From assembly GCA_903911145.1 (NCBI GenBank), contig CAIWCD010000029.1, positions 1 through 64,000 of the forward strand: a stretch of 64,000 nt of DNA, read 5' to 3'. Below the pieces are notes generated by a model. The model was not told the origin of the DNA, ran no database searches, and saw only the letters and a list, made by a program, of their open reading frames with translations. A program made the translations under genes and the position numbers. This document shows positions 37,290-45,213 of this stretch, piece after piece. Positions within the stretch are counted from its first letter, which is position 1, and every line of letters starts with the position of its first letter. This DNA comes from an uncultured delta proteobacterium. Lineage in GTDB: Bacteria > Myxococcota > Myxococcia > Myxococcales > 40CM-4-68-19.

Positions 37290-39371
37290 CTACTCGTGCA
37301 TCGGCGGTTCGTCGGCGAGCAACTCAGACGCGGCGGGTTCTGTCTGCTCGTGAGCCGAAGCGCCGTGCGCGGCACCATCGAGACGCTGCGCATAGAGATC
37401 GACCGTCAGCTCTCCGAGATCGATCAGCTTGCGCGCCGCGAGCGCACGCAGCAGCGCGGCGAGGAGTCGCTGCGCGCCCAGACCGTCGGACGGATCGACG
37501 CCGACACCCGCGAGCGTTTCAACATCGAACGGAGAGAGCGGCGTCGTCTCAGCATACTCCTGGCCGATCCAGTGCTGCTCCTCGGCACGCGGTGCAGGCG
37601 GCTCAGAGAGCCAGGCGGGCTCGGGCGGGAGATCGGTCGGCTCCTCGACCCAGCCGACGAGAGGCGGAACCGGAGCGGACTCTTCGCGCGAGAGTTGCGC
37701 TTCCTCGTCGGGCTCGAACTCATCGTCGCCAAACTCGATGTCGGTCGTCTCGACCAGCGACATCTCCTCGGCATCATCGCGCGCGACGACCGTCTCTGTC
37801 ACAGCCTGCTCCTCATGGATCGATTCCGCGGGTGCAGCCTCGAGCAGCGCAAGGCCCGACGTTGCGGGATCGCCCGCCTCGATTGGCTCTCCCGACGCGA
37901 CGGGCGCCGAGTCTTCAGCGAGCGCGTACGCCTCAGGAGTTGTCGACTCTTCCGCGAGCGTCGGCGCAATGGATTCTTCGACGAACGACGGCACGCCTTC
38001 GGACTCACCTGGCGCGGCGGCCTCCTCGACGGCGGGCGTGATCAACTCATGCGCGTCTGATGATTGAACGCCATGCCCGTGGTGGGCGAGAGGATCGGCG
38101 ACCTCACCCCACGCGGCTGGAGCTTCTGCCGACAGCTCCTCGACGACAGACTCCGCGACTGACACATCGGCGATGGCCAGCTCGAACAGCGACGGTTCCG
38201 CAGCCGCTGCATCCAGGCTCTCGACGCCATCGGCGGTGCCGAGAATGGCATCAGCGGGAAGCTCGTCGCCGAGATCGACGACCAACTCAGGGAGCGGATC
38301 TTCGTCTTCGGGCAGCAACTCTGCTGCCGCAATCTCGTCCACGTTCGCTGCCGGGAGATCGTTCGCTGCCAGCGACGGTTCGTTGCTCCAGTCGCGCGCA
38401 GCACCGAACGGGTTCTCTCCCTCGGCTTGAGACGCGGGCGCGCTCTGCTCTGGCTCGGGCGCAATCATGTCCCAGGCGGCGCTTGGCTCCGCGGCGCTGG
38501 CCACGTCAAGTACAGACGGCGCCGCATCCCAGTCGACGGGACTCTCCCCGCTTGGAGCGTCGTCCCAGTTCACGGCGGGCTCCGCGGGCAGCGAGCCATC
38601 GAACGCGAGCGGTGCAGGCGCGTTCGACACAGGCACCGCCTCGCCTTGCGCGATGTCGGGATTCGAATGCGCCGCGATCGGCTCAAGCCCAGGCATCTGC
38701 GCGAGGGAGCCGTCGTCGGCGCCGAGTGCAGGATCGATCTCCGCGAAACGCGCGCGCGGCGGGACGTTTGGGTCAACGGGTTCAGCGAGGCCAGCCAGAT
38801 CGGTCGATGGCAAAACCGCCGCAGGGGCGGGCGCAGAGGGCGCGGGCGTGTACGAAACGCCGGCGCGTACGTTGGCGGAGACAGCTATCGAGGCGGATGA
38901 AGGAGGGCGCGCCGCCGCTGATGAAGCTCCGGCACCGTAGAAGCGCTCGATTGCCGCTTCGATGTCGCTGTCGGCAGCCAGCACCGGCTTGAGTCGACGA
39001 CTGACGTGGAACGCGACCTGATCGAGCACCGACAGATCGGTCGGCGCTGACATCGCAACGGTGAGGATCTCGGCGCGGCCGGCGCCGGTCAGCTCGAGAG
39101 GGAACGCACGCAGTTTCTCCGCGAACTGTCGCGAGACCAGCTTGAGAACGCGCGGCTCGACAGAGATATCCGCGAGCTGCACCACAGGCAGATTGAACTG
39201 GGTGCTCAACGCGCGCAGCACGTCCGCTTCGCTGCACATCTTCTGCGTGACGAGGATCTCCCCGAGCCGACCGCCCCATTTCTTCTGCTGCCCGAGCGCG
39301 CTGTCGAGCTGGTGCTCATCGATTGCCGCCATTTCAATGAGCAGCGCTCCGAGTCTTTTGCGCGGCGGCAT
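37290..39371 (-). CDS. MshEN-domain protein with long acidic tail
   Basis: A 693-residue cytoplasmic protein. The N-terminal 160 residues are an MshEN domain like that of PilB/MshE secretion ATPases. There are two 24-residue motifs, the first beginning RLGALLIEM and the second RLGEILVTQ, separated by exactly five residues, as in c-di-GMP-binding MshEN domains. From about 165 to 600 the chain is low-complexity, rich in Ala, Glu, Asp, Pro and Ser, with no fold visible. The last 60 residues are again helical. There is no ATPase domain. It pairs with a shorter MshEN protein 15 bases upstream. A c-di-GMP effector role is inferred. Confidence 0.75.
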   Translation of the reverse strand: MPPRKRLGALLIEMAAIDEHQLDSALGQQKKWGGRLGEILVTQKMCSEADVLRALSTQFNLPVVQLADISVEPRVLKLVSRQFAEKLRAFPLELTGAGRAEILTVAMSAPTDLSVLDQVAFHVSRRLKPVLAADSDIEAAIERFYGAGASSAAARPPSSASIAVSANVRAGVSYTPAPSAPAPAAVLPSTDLAGLAEPVDPNVPPRARFAEIDPALGADDGSLAQMPGLEPIAAHSNPDIAQGEAVPVSNAPAPLAFDGSLPAEPAVNWDDAPSGESPVDWDAAPSVLDVASAAEPSAAWDMIAPEPEQSAPASQAEGENPFGAARDWSNEPSLAANDLPAANVDEIAAAELLPEDEDPLPELVVDLGDELPADAILGTADGVESLDAAAAEPSLFELAIADVSVAESVVEELSAEAPAAWGEVADPLAHHGHGVQSSDAHELITPAVEEAAAPGESEGVPSFVEESIAPTLAEESTTPEAYALAEDSAPVASGEPIEAGDPATSGLALLEAAPAESIHEEQAVTETVVARDDAEEMSLVETTDIEFGDDEFEPDEEAQLSREESAPVPPLVGWVEEPTDLPPEPAWLSEPPAPRAEEQHWIGQEYAETTPLSPFDVETLAGVGVDPSDGLGAQRLLAALLRALAARKLIDLGELTVDLYAQRLDGAAHGASAHEQTEPAASELLADEPPMHE

Positions 39372-39385
39372 CAGGGCATCTCCGG

Positions 39386-40213
39386 TCAGCGCTTGACGCG
39401 CTGGAGGTACTCGTCGCGCGAGAAGACACCCTTCTCGATCAGCAGCTCGACCATTGCCTTGAGCGCGGTGACCGAGCGGCGCTGCGTCTCCTCGAGAGAA
39501 CGCAGCACTTCCACTGCACTCGCAGGAGCAAGAGCTGGTACCACCGAACCCGTCGGCAGCTCAGGCTTGGACGGCGGCCGTGCCGGAGGTGGCGTCGAGA
39601 ACTGCGGTGTCGCAGTCGCGCTGGGCGCGATGGCGCGAAGGCCGCTGCTGCTGATCGCGACGGCAGGAGGGGTCGCGCGTGGCGCGAGCGGCGGGTTGCT
39701 GTTGGCGGTCCCTGAGACCGCAACCGCGCCACCAGCATTGTCTGTGATCCGGATGTTCGCGATCTGCGCGTCGTTGCCGATCGGCTGGCCGCGATACCAG
39801 TGCTGGATCGCATCGCGGATCGCGGTGGTGCCCGCGATCTGGGCCACCACGCGGCAACCGGTGATCGAGCGCAGATGGTCTGTCACCATGATGTTGAGCG
39901 GATCGCTCATCGCGACAATCAGCGTGCGCCCGTCGTCCTGGAGCGCCAGCGGCACGAGGCCGAACTCCTCTGCGGTCTCGGCAGAGACTCGCTCCAGCGC
40001 AGCCTTGGGCGCTTCGCCAACGAGATCGGCGCGCGGAATTCCGCTCTGTTTGGCGAGCGCACGAACGAGGACGTCCTCGGTGACGAACGCCATCCTCACG
40101 AGGATGTCGCCGAGTTTTCCGCCCCACTGGTGCTGCTCGGCCAACGCCTGCTTGAGCTGGGCGTCAGTGATGACCCCAGCTTTGACCAGCAGATCGCCAA
40201 TCCGAATGCGCAT
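39386..40213 (-). CDS. MshEN-domain protein (c-di-GMP-type sensor candidate)
   Basis: A 275-residue protein. Residues 1-60 hold two MshEN motifs: RIGDLLVKAG..ALAEQ, then after five residues KLGDILVRMA..ALAKQ. The domain continues to about 145 with LVPLALQDDGRTLIVAMSDPLN. A Pro/Ala-rich linker and a C-terminal helix (TQRRSVTALKAMVELLIEKGVFSRDEYL) follow; the latter resembles the short helical module found at the ends of such proteins. No ATPase domain follows. The ATG at 40213 is preferred, with an in-frame GTG at 40222 possible. It is a paralogue of the next gene. Confidence 0.75.
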   Translation of the reverse strand: MRIRIGDLLVKAGVITDAQLKQALAEQHQWGGKLGDILVRMAFVTEDVLVRALAKQSGIPRADLVGEAPKAALERVSAETAEEFGLVPLALQDDGRTLIVAMSDPLNIMVTDHLRSITGCRVVAQIAGTTAIRDAIQHWYRGQPIGNDAQIANIRITDNAGGAVAVSGTANSNPPLAPRATPPAVAISSSGLRAIAPSATATPQFSTPPPARPPSKPELPTGSVVPALAPASAVEVLRSLEETQRRSVTALKAMVELLIEKGVFSRDEYLQRVKR

Positions 40214-40282
40214 TGGTCGCACTGTAGTTCGACCTCGGACGCAACGGCAACTTTCGTCACGAGGTGAACTGCGGCCGAGGAT

Positions 40283-41161
40283 CTAGCGAGCGGAGTCGAG
40301 TTCGATGATCGGCATTCCCGCAGGAGGCAGCAGCGTGAACGCACTGTTCGGCGGCGCGTGATCCGCGATCACATTCTTCAAGCGCAGATCGATCTCGATG
40401 TCGCGCGACTGCCCGACGCTCACCCCCGCGATGTGGAAATGGATCAGGCCCGGCAATCCCGGAGCTCCCGCGCCGCCGGATTCGGAGAGCGTGGCCGACC
40501 AGATCAGCTCCGACTTGCCACCGCCCTCGACGAAGCGGCTCACCTCGAGCACAGTCAGATCGGCCGCGACCAGCGCGGTCTGGACGTAACCGCGCACGCT
40601 CTGCATTCCCGCCGGAAGCACGCGCAGCACGAGTCGATGTCTGCCATCGCCGGCATCTTCGATCGCTGCAGGATCAGCACCGGGCAACTCGGGCATCGCG
40701 CCGCAAAGGAGGTCGATCAGCTCGGAGTCGGTGAGCGGCGACGGCAGTAACAAGGAGAGATTGCGCGGCGTCGAGGCGCCACGAAAGAACTGCTTGCGAC
40801 GATCATCGCGGAAGAGAAGGCGCCCTGCGCGCGTGACCAGCGACGCAGCCGGTTCTCCCCACGGCATCAGCGCGTCGATGCGCAGCGAGTCCGGACGCGC
40901 GATCGCGAAAAGCAGAGAATAGCGTCCCCCGTTCTCTGCCGCGTCGACGAAGGCCTTGGCGTCACCAGAGACCGTCGAGGGCTTCTCGTGCGCGAGGCGC
41001 AGGCGCGACAGCAGCACCTGGGCCGCCTCGCTGCTCGCCTCACGTTGCGCCGCAGTTGCAGTCGCGTCAGGCGCTGCCGGTGGTGGAGGCAGAGATGGTA
41101 CGGGCACGCACGAAAGAGTCGCGCCCACGACAAGCAGCGCGCGAAGAGGCGCCCCCCTCAA
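40283..41161 (-). CDS. Predicted outer membrane lipoprotein (LolB-like fold)
   Basis: A 292-residue protein. A TTG start at 41161 gives a signal peptide, LRALLVVGATLSC, with a lipobox Cys, so the protein should be lipid-anchored. The mature part shows pattern similarity to LolB/DUF4292 lipoproteins: a beta-rich start with GGRYSLLFAIARPDSLRIDALMPWGEPAASLVTRAGRLLF, and a helix with LTDSELIDLLCGAMPE. That family binds lipids or acyl chains in a half-barrel. It begins one base after the phosphatase stop and precedes the MshEN gene by 69 bases. Function is not certain. Confidence 0.65.
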   Translation of the reverse strand: MRGAPLRALLVVGATLSCVPVPSLPPPPAAPDATATAAQREASSEAAQVLLSRLRLAHEKPSTVSGDAKAFVDAAENGGRYSLLFAIARPDSLRIDALMPWGEPAASLVTRAGRLLFRDDRRKQFFRGASTPRNLSLLLPSPLTDSELIDLLCGAMPELPGADPAAIEDAGDGRHRLVLRVLPAGMQSVRGYVQTALVAADLTVLEVSRFVEGGGKSELIWSATLSESGGAGAPGLPGLIHFHIAGVSVGQSRDIEIDLRLKNVIADHAPPNSAFTLLPPAGMPIIELDSAR

Positions 41162-41162
41162 G

Positions 41163-42473
41163 TCACTGCTCGAACGGAGGCGGCATGCTCGGCGGAGGTG
41201 GAGGCGTGGGCGCCGCGGGAGCACCCGGCTCGTCGCCGCGAACCGCATCGAGTTCGCGCCGCAGATCAGCGAGCGCCTCATTCGTGTTGCGCAGCCGCTC
41301 GGAGAGAACCTGCACGAAACTCCAGAGCAGCTTGACCGCGAGCAGAGAATCCCGCCGCATCAGCTTGAGCAGACTGTCGCGATCGATCGAGATCGCGCTG
41401 GTCGATTCCGCCGCGATCACCGTCGCCGAGCGCGGGGCCTGATCGACCAGACCCATCTCGCCAAAGTGTCCACCCGGCTTGAGCTGCGCGATGGTGAGCC
41501 CGTTCTTCAGCACGTCGACCTTGCCGCGGAAGAGCACGAACAGCTCGTCGCCCGACTCTCCCTCCTTGATGATCGGCTGACCCTGCTCGAACTGCCGCCC
41601 TCGCGCGATGCCGAGGATGGCGAGCAGCTCTTTGTAGGTCATGTGCTGGAACAGCGGGATGCGCCGCAGGATCTCGGTCTTGCCCTCAACGTCGGCGCTC
41701 TCGTCGTCGTCCGACGACTCAACCGAAACGGCGATGGCAGTAATGTTGTCTTTGCCGCCGCGCTGGTTGGCGAGCTCAATCAGATGTTCGGCGAGACCCG
41801 CGCGCGGCTCCTGCGCGAGCAGCGCGGGCAGCTCGTCGTCCGCAAGATAGCCATGCAGGCCGTCCGAGCAGAGCATGTAGAGATCGCCAGGGATCAGATC
41901 GGTGACGAGCGTATCGACCGCGACGCTTGGCTGAATGCCGACCGCGCGCGTGATGACGTTCTTGTTCTCCGCCGTCGCGATCTGGTCGCGCGTGATGAGT
42001 CCACGCTTGAGCTGCTCTTGAATGATGGTGTGATCTTCAGTGAGCTGGTGCGCGCGACCGTTGCGGAAGAGGTAGACGCGCGAATCGCCGACGTGGCCAA
42101 TGACGGCCTTCTTGCCGACGCAGAGCAGAGCGACCACCGTGGTGCCCATGCCGCGCTTGCCGGTGTCGCTCGAGGCGAGTGCGTAGATATCCGCGCAGGC
42201 CTTGTGAACCGCCTTCTCCATCAGCTGCGCGACGTGCTCGCGCGCTTCGATTGTCGGCGTACTGCGGAACGCGTCGAGGACAGACTTTCCCTCGAGGATT
42301 GCCTCGCGGATCGACTTGACCGCCTGCGCGCTCGCGACTTCACCGGCCGCGTGACCGCCCATGCCGTCGGCGACGACGTAAAGCCCCAGCTCGTCGTCCT
42401 CGAGAAACGCATCTTCGTTGTGCTTGCGCTTACGCCCGATGTCGGTGCGGGCCCAGCTCTTGATGGCGGTCAT
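41163..42473 (-). CDS. PP2C phosphatase fused to a cyclic-nucleotide-binding domain
   Basis: A 436-residue soluble protein. Residues 1-245 are a PP2C Ser/Thr phosphatase with all metal-binding motifs: KHNEDAF, VADGMGGHAAGE, GTTVVALL, VGDSRVY, CSDGLHG and GGKDNITAI. Residues 265-390 are a cNMP-binding domain (IPLFQHM, IIKEGESGDELFVL) with the phosphate-binding cassette HFGEMGLVDQAPRSATV, keeping the Glu and Arg needed for ligand. The tail is coiled, then Pro-rich. It would link cAMP or cGMP to protein dephosphorylation. The ATG at 42473 is used; a longer frame upstream overlaps the divergent shell gene. Confidence 0.92.
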   Translation of the reverse strand: MTAIKSWARTDIGRKRKHNEDAFLEDDELGLYVVADGMGGHAAGEVASAQAVKSIREAILEGKSVLDAFRSTPTIEAREHVAQLMEKAVHKACADIYALASSDTGKRGMGTTVVALLCVGKKAVIGHVGDSRVYLFRNGRAHQLTEDHTIIQEQLKRGLITRDQIATAENKNVITRAVGIQPSVAVDTLVTDLIPGDLYMLCSDGLHGYLADDELPALLAQEPRAGLAEHLIELANQRGGKDNITAIAVSVESSDDDESADVEGKTEILRRIPLFQHMTYKELLAILGIARGRQFEQGQPIIKEGESGDELFVLFRGKVDVLKNGLTIAQLKPGGHFGEMGLVDQAPRSATVIAAESTSAISIDRDSLLKLMRRDSLLAVKLLWSFVQVLSERLRNTNEALADLRRELDAVRGDEPGAPAAPTPPPPPSMPPPFEQ

Positions 42474-42680
42474 GTCCCTCCCCGGCATCAAAAGCTGCGG
42501 GGTTGGGACGCACTCTAGAGGATGAGCCAGGCGAAGGCGAGAGAGAAGCAACCGGCGTCGCCGATGACCGTTGCACCGAGCAGAGCTGCGTCGACTCTGT
42601 TGCCGCCCCGCCCGCAGCGTGCTACTCGGGCGCGCCCTCTTTTTGACGCCGCCTTGTTCACTAAAGCCGGAGCGACCCAA

Positions 42681-43304
42681 GTGTCCCAGCACAGCCTGCG
42701 CGCCTACGTCTTCCTCGACTCGATGCAGCCCCAGCTCGCCGCGCACATCTGCACGACCTGCCGCGGCTACTTCCCTGTTCCCGGAGTCGCCTCCCTCTTC
42801 ATTGAGATCGCGCCGGGCATGGCGATCCACAAGGTCACCGACGTCGCGCTCAAGGGCACGAGCGTCTTTCCGGCCACGCTGGTCGTCGAGCGCGCGTTCG
42901 GCATGCTCGAAGTGCACCACGAGGACAAGGGCGAGGTCCGCAGCGCGGGCGAGCTGATCTTGAAGCACCTCGGCGCGAAGGAAGAGGAGCGCGTCAAGCC
43001 GAAGGTTGTCTCGAGCACCATCATCCGCGCCATCGAGCCGATGCACGCGATGATCATCGACAAGATCCGCTTCGGTTCGATGATCGAGCCGGGGCAAAGC
43101 CTCTTCATTCTCGAGACCGAGCCGGCCGCCTACGCGGTGCTCGCCGCCAACGAGGCCGAGAAGGCCGCGAACGTGCGCCTCGTCGACGTGACGCCGTACG
43201 GTGCCTTCGGTCGCCTCTACATGTGCGGCGACGAGAGCGAGATCGACAGCGCCGCGCAGGCCGCGATGGCCGCGATCGCAGGCATCAGCGGGAAAGAGAA
43301 GTAG
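42681..43304 (+). CDS. Microcompartment shell protein BMC-T (double domain)
   Basis: A 207-residue trimeric-type shell protein of two fused BMC folds: the first from [18 protein letters not shown] to the [17 protein letters not shown] strand, the second from [19 protein letters not shown] to [17 protein letters not shown]. Wording closely matches, from memory, the H. ochraceum shell protein Hoch_5816, a stacking BMC-T. It forms gated pseudohexameric tiles of the shell. The GTG at 42681 has GGAG eight bases upstream and gives the family N-terminus; the longer frame from 42522 adds 53 unrelated residues. It is the first gene of the shell operon and diverges from the PP2C gene. Confidence 0.9.
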   Translation: MSQHSLRAYVFLDSMQPQLAAHICTTCRGYFPVPGVASLFIEIAPGMAIHKVTDVALKGTSVFPATLVVERAFGMLEVHHEDKGEVRSAGELILKHLGAKEEERVKPKVVSSTIIRAIEPMHAMIIDKIRFGSMIEPGQSLFILETEPAAYAVLAANEAEKAANVRLVDVTPYGAFGRLYMCGDESEIDSAAQAAMAAIAGISGKEK

Positions 43305-43396
43305 GCAGCGGCGAGCTGTTCTTCAGACGCGCGCGGTGCTCGCATCGCGGCCGCGCGGGTCTGGACGTGAGAGCGCATCGGGTGCGCTTGAAATTC

Positions 43397-43416
43397 GTTT
43401 GCATACCAATGATTGG
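43397..43416 (+). promoter_or_regulatory. Shared element GTTTGCATACCAATGATTGG
   Basis: The element combines a TTTG-N4-CCAA half with the inverted repeat CCAAT-G-ATTGG, ending 10 bases before the ATG of the beta-barrel gene and running into its ribosome site. An almost identical element lies before the aldehyde dehydrogenase gene at 45162-45181. The pairing within one operon suggests a common regulator. Confidence 0.5.
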
Positions 43417-43426
43417 AGTCCCAACC

Positions 43427-44188
43427 ATGTTCCGCTCGCTCGCTCTCTGCGCGGCGCTCGGTCTGTGCGCGTTGCCTCTCGCCGCGCACGCCGACCTCTC
43501 GGACCCCAGCAGCGCCAATGAGCTCCAGCTGCCTGGACCGCTCCCGCCGCTCGTCTCGGCGCAGCCTCCTCCTCTGGTCTCGGCGGGCGAACACTGGGGC
43601 GTCATCTCGGCCACCACGAACGCTCCCGGCCACGACGTCCTCTCCGTCGAGGTCGGTTTCCCCGGCGTCTCGTTCGGCTACTCGCATGCAATCTCCGACA
43701 GCGCCGATTGGGGCGTGCGCGTGGACGTGCTCTACGGCGGTCTCGACACGACAAGCACGCAGTTCGGCATGGCTGCTCGCCTGCCTCTGCGCAAGATCCT
43801 CGCGCACAACAGCAGGCTCTCGCTGCTCGTGCATGTCGATCCGGGGATCTTTGGGTACGCGGCGAAAGACAGCGGCGTGGGGATTTTTCCACCTGACTCG
43901 GCGTTCGGCGCGCTCATTCCTGTCGGTGCTGCGCTGGGAGTGCAGCCCATCAGCGATCTTCGCTTGTCGTTCGGCGTCGATCTCCCAATGGCGATCCAGT
44001 TCCTTCACACGCCTGCGTTCTGGATTGGTCCGCAGTTCGGCTTCACCATCGAGACGTATCTCGACAAGAACATCTCGGTCGGGCTGAACCTGCGCTTCGG
44101 TCCGATGTTCGCAACGGCTCTGCCTGGCAACTTGGACAACCCGCAGCTCGGCTTCATCTCGCAGGTCACGCTCGGATATCGGCTCTAG
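43427..44188 (+). CDS. Predicted outer membrane beta-barrel protein in the BMC operon
   Basis: A 253-residue protein with a clear signal peptide ([18 protein letters not shown], cleavage after AHA). The mature chain starts with a Pro-rich linker, then alternates hydrophobic and polar residues in beta-strand fashion ([32 protein letters not shown]), ending [13 protein letters not shown] like a small outer membrane barrel. I do not recognise the family. It sits between the BMC-T and BMC-H genes, which is unusual because shell operons normally encode cytoplasmic proteins. The ATG at 43427 has GGAG eight bases upstream. A role in substrate uptake for the compartment is only a guess. Confidence 0.75.
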   Translation: MFRSLALCAALGLCALPLAAHADLSDPSSANELQLPGPLPPLVSAQPPPLVSAGEHWGVISATTNAPGHDVLSVEVGFPGVSFGYSHAISDSADWGVRVDVLYGGLDTTSTQFGMAARLPLRKILAHNSRLSLLVHVDPGIFGYAAKDSGVGIFPPDSAFGALIPVGAALGVQPISDLRLSFGVDLPMAIQFLHTPAFWIGPQFGFTIETYLDKNISVGLNLRFGPMFATALPGNLDNPQLGFISQVTLGYRL

Positions 44189-44306
44189 AAACATCGGACC
44201 GGGCCGCCCAAACGGCTTGCTGGCACCGAGACGGTGTGCTACCGGTCCGCCCGCTTTCAATCAAAGCGCGCGGACGTGTGCCGCGCCATCCGGAGAACAA
44301 GACCTC

Positions 44307-44606
44307 ATGGCAGACGCGCTGGGCCTCATCGAGACCAAGGGATTTGTCGGCATGGTTGAAGCAGCCGACGCAATGGTGAAGGCCGCCAAGGTGGAGCTGG
44401 TCGGCTACGAGAAGATCGGCGGCGGGTACGTGACCTGCATCGTGCGCGGCGACGTCGCGGCGGTGAAGGCAGCGGTCGAGGCCGGAGCGCGCGGAGCCGA
44501 GCGCGTGGGCCAGCTCGTCTCGACGCACGTCATTCCGCGTCCGCACGAGAACATCGACATGGCGCTGCCGCTCGGTCGCCAGGCCGCGCTCGCAGCGAAG
44601 AAGTAA
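44307..44606 (+). CDS. Microcompartment shell protein BMC-H (hexamer)
   Basis: A 99-residue single BMC-domain protein: [52 protein letters not shown], ending [17 protein letters not shown]. These are standard BMC-H marks. The pore loop reads IGGG rather than the common IGSG. It is strongly like the H. ochraceum BMC-H (Hoch_5815) from memory. Hexamers tile the shell facets. The ATG at 44307 is the family start; GGAG lies 11 bases upstream. The preceding 118 bases contain an 8-bp inverted repeat, CGGACCGG (44196) and CCGGTCCG (44242). Confidence 0.96.
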   Translation: MADALGLIETKGFVGMVEAADAMVKAAKVELVGYEKIGGGYVTCIVRGDVAAVKAAVEAGARGAERVGQLVSTHVIPRPHENIDMALPLGRQAALAAKK

Positions 44607-44608
44607 AA

Positions 44609-44797
44609 GTGAAGCCGCAGCTCGCGATTCCGATCGGGCTGGTGATGCTGGCGCTCGGCGTCGGCATCATGCTGTTGACGCCCGGCCACGCCACGTGGGG
44701 CAGCAACCACATGCTGGCCTATTGGAGCTCTAAAGTCCTCGTCATCTTCGGCGTGGTGTGGGTCGTGCTCGGTTTCGTTCGGCGAAAGCAGGGTTGA
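44609..44797 (+). CDS. Small two-helix membrane protein in the BMC operon
   Basis: A 62-residue protein with two membrane helices ([20 protein letters not shown] and [18 protein letters not shown]), a short loop with a WGSNH segment, and a basic C-terminus. The GTG start is two bases after the BMC-H stop and its stop is one base before the BMC-P ATG, so it is embedded in the operon and translationally coupled. It matches no shell family. A membrane tether or transporter accessory is conceivable. The frame is GC-typical and hydrophobic throughout, which supports a real gene. Confidence 0.7.
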   Translation: MKPQLAIPIGLVMLALGVGIMLLTPGHATWGSNHMLAYWSSKVLVIFGVVWVVLGFVRRKQG

Positions 44798-44798
44798 C

Positions 44799-45086
44799 AT
44801 GCTGATCGGACGGGTTGTCGGCACGGTCGTGGCGACGCGCAAAGAGGAGGAGCTCGCGGGTCTGAAGCTCCTGCTCGTGCGCGGCGCGGACAGCGAAGGC
44901 AAGGCGACGGGTTCGCTCGTCGTCGCCATCGATGCAGTCGGCGCGGGAGTGGGCGAAGTGGTGCTGTACGCCTCGGGCTCCTCCGCCCGCCAGACGCGCG
45001 TCACCAAGGATCGCCCGGTCGACGCGACCATCATGGCGATCGTCGATGCCATCGAGTGTGAAGGCAAGTCGACCTACACGAAGTAG
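44799..45086 (+). CDS. Microcompartment vertex protein BMC-P (EutN/CcmL family)
   Basis: A 95-residue EutN/CcmL/CsoS4-family protein: [50 protein letters not shown], and [16 protein letters not shown]. Pentamers of this family cap the vertices of polyhedral shells, so with BMC-H and BMC-T a closed compartment is possible. The ATG follows the stop of the two-helix gene by one base. The 127 bases after it carry two TTTG-type motifs upstream of the dehydrogenase. Confidence 0.95.
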   Translation: MLIGRVVGTVVATRKEEELAGLKLLLVRGADSEGKATGSLVVAIDAVGAGVGEVVLYASGSSARQTRVTKDRPVDATIMAIVDAIECEGKSTYTK

Positions 45087-45130
45087 TCGCGTGCGCCCGA
45101 GCAGACTGGGCGTGGGCGAGCGCACGAATG

Positions 45131-45181
45131 GTTTGCATACAAATCATCTCCGCGCGAAATCGTTTGAACACCAATCATTGG
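45131..45181 (+). promoter_or_regulatory. Two TTTG motifs and a CCAATCATTGG palindrome before the ALDH gene
   Basis: TTTG-CATA-CAAA (45132-45143) is followed 19 bases later by TTTG-AACA-CCAA (45163-45174). The second runs into CCAAT-C-ATTGG (45171-45181). The second copy matches the element before the beta-barrel gene at 43397-43416. The gap is AT-rich compared with its surroundings. A promoter or operator for the enzyme gene is plausible. Confidence 0.5.
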
Positions 45182-45213
45182 CATAGCAACGATTTTCCCG
45201 GCAAGGATTGATC

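Noticed and set aside
42522-42680. Longer N-terminus for the first BMC-T protein
   Set aside because: The added 53 residues are Arg/Pro-rich and unlike shell proteins. The GTG at 42681 has a ribosome site and starts at the family N-terminus.
42474-43097. Longer N-terminus for the PP2C protein (to 644 residues)
   Set aside because: The extra part runs across the divergent BMC-T gene and shows no conserved sequence. The ATG at 42473 gives the normal PP2C start.
44221-44236. Possible sigma-54 promoter (TGGCAC) before the BMC-H gene
   Set aside because: The required TGC element at the right spacing is absent.
44196-44249. 8-bp inverted repeat before BMC-H as a terminator
   Set aside because: The arms are 38 bases apart and no T run follows, so an intrinsic terminator is unlikely. 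It is noted only in the gene entry.
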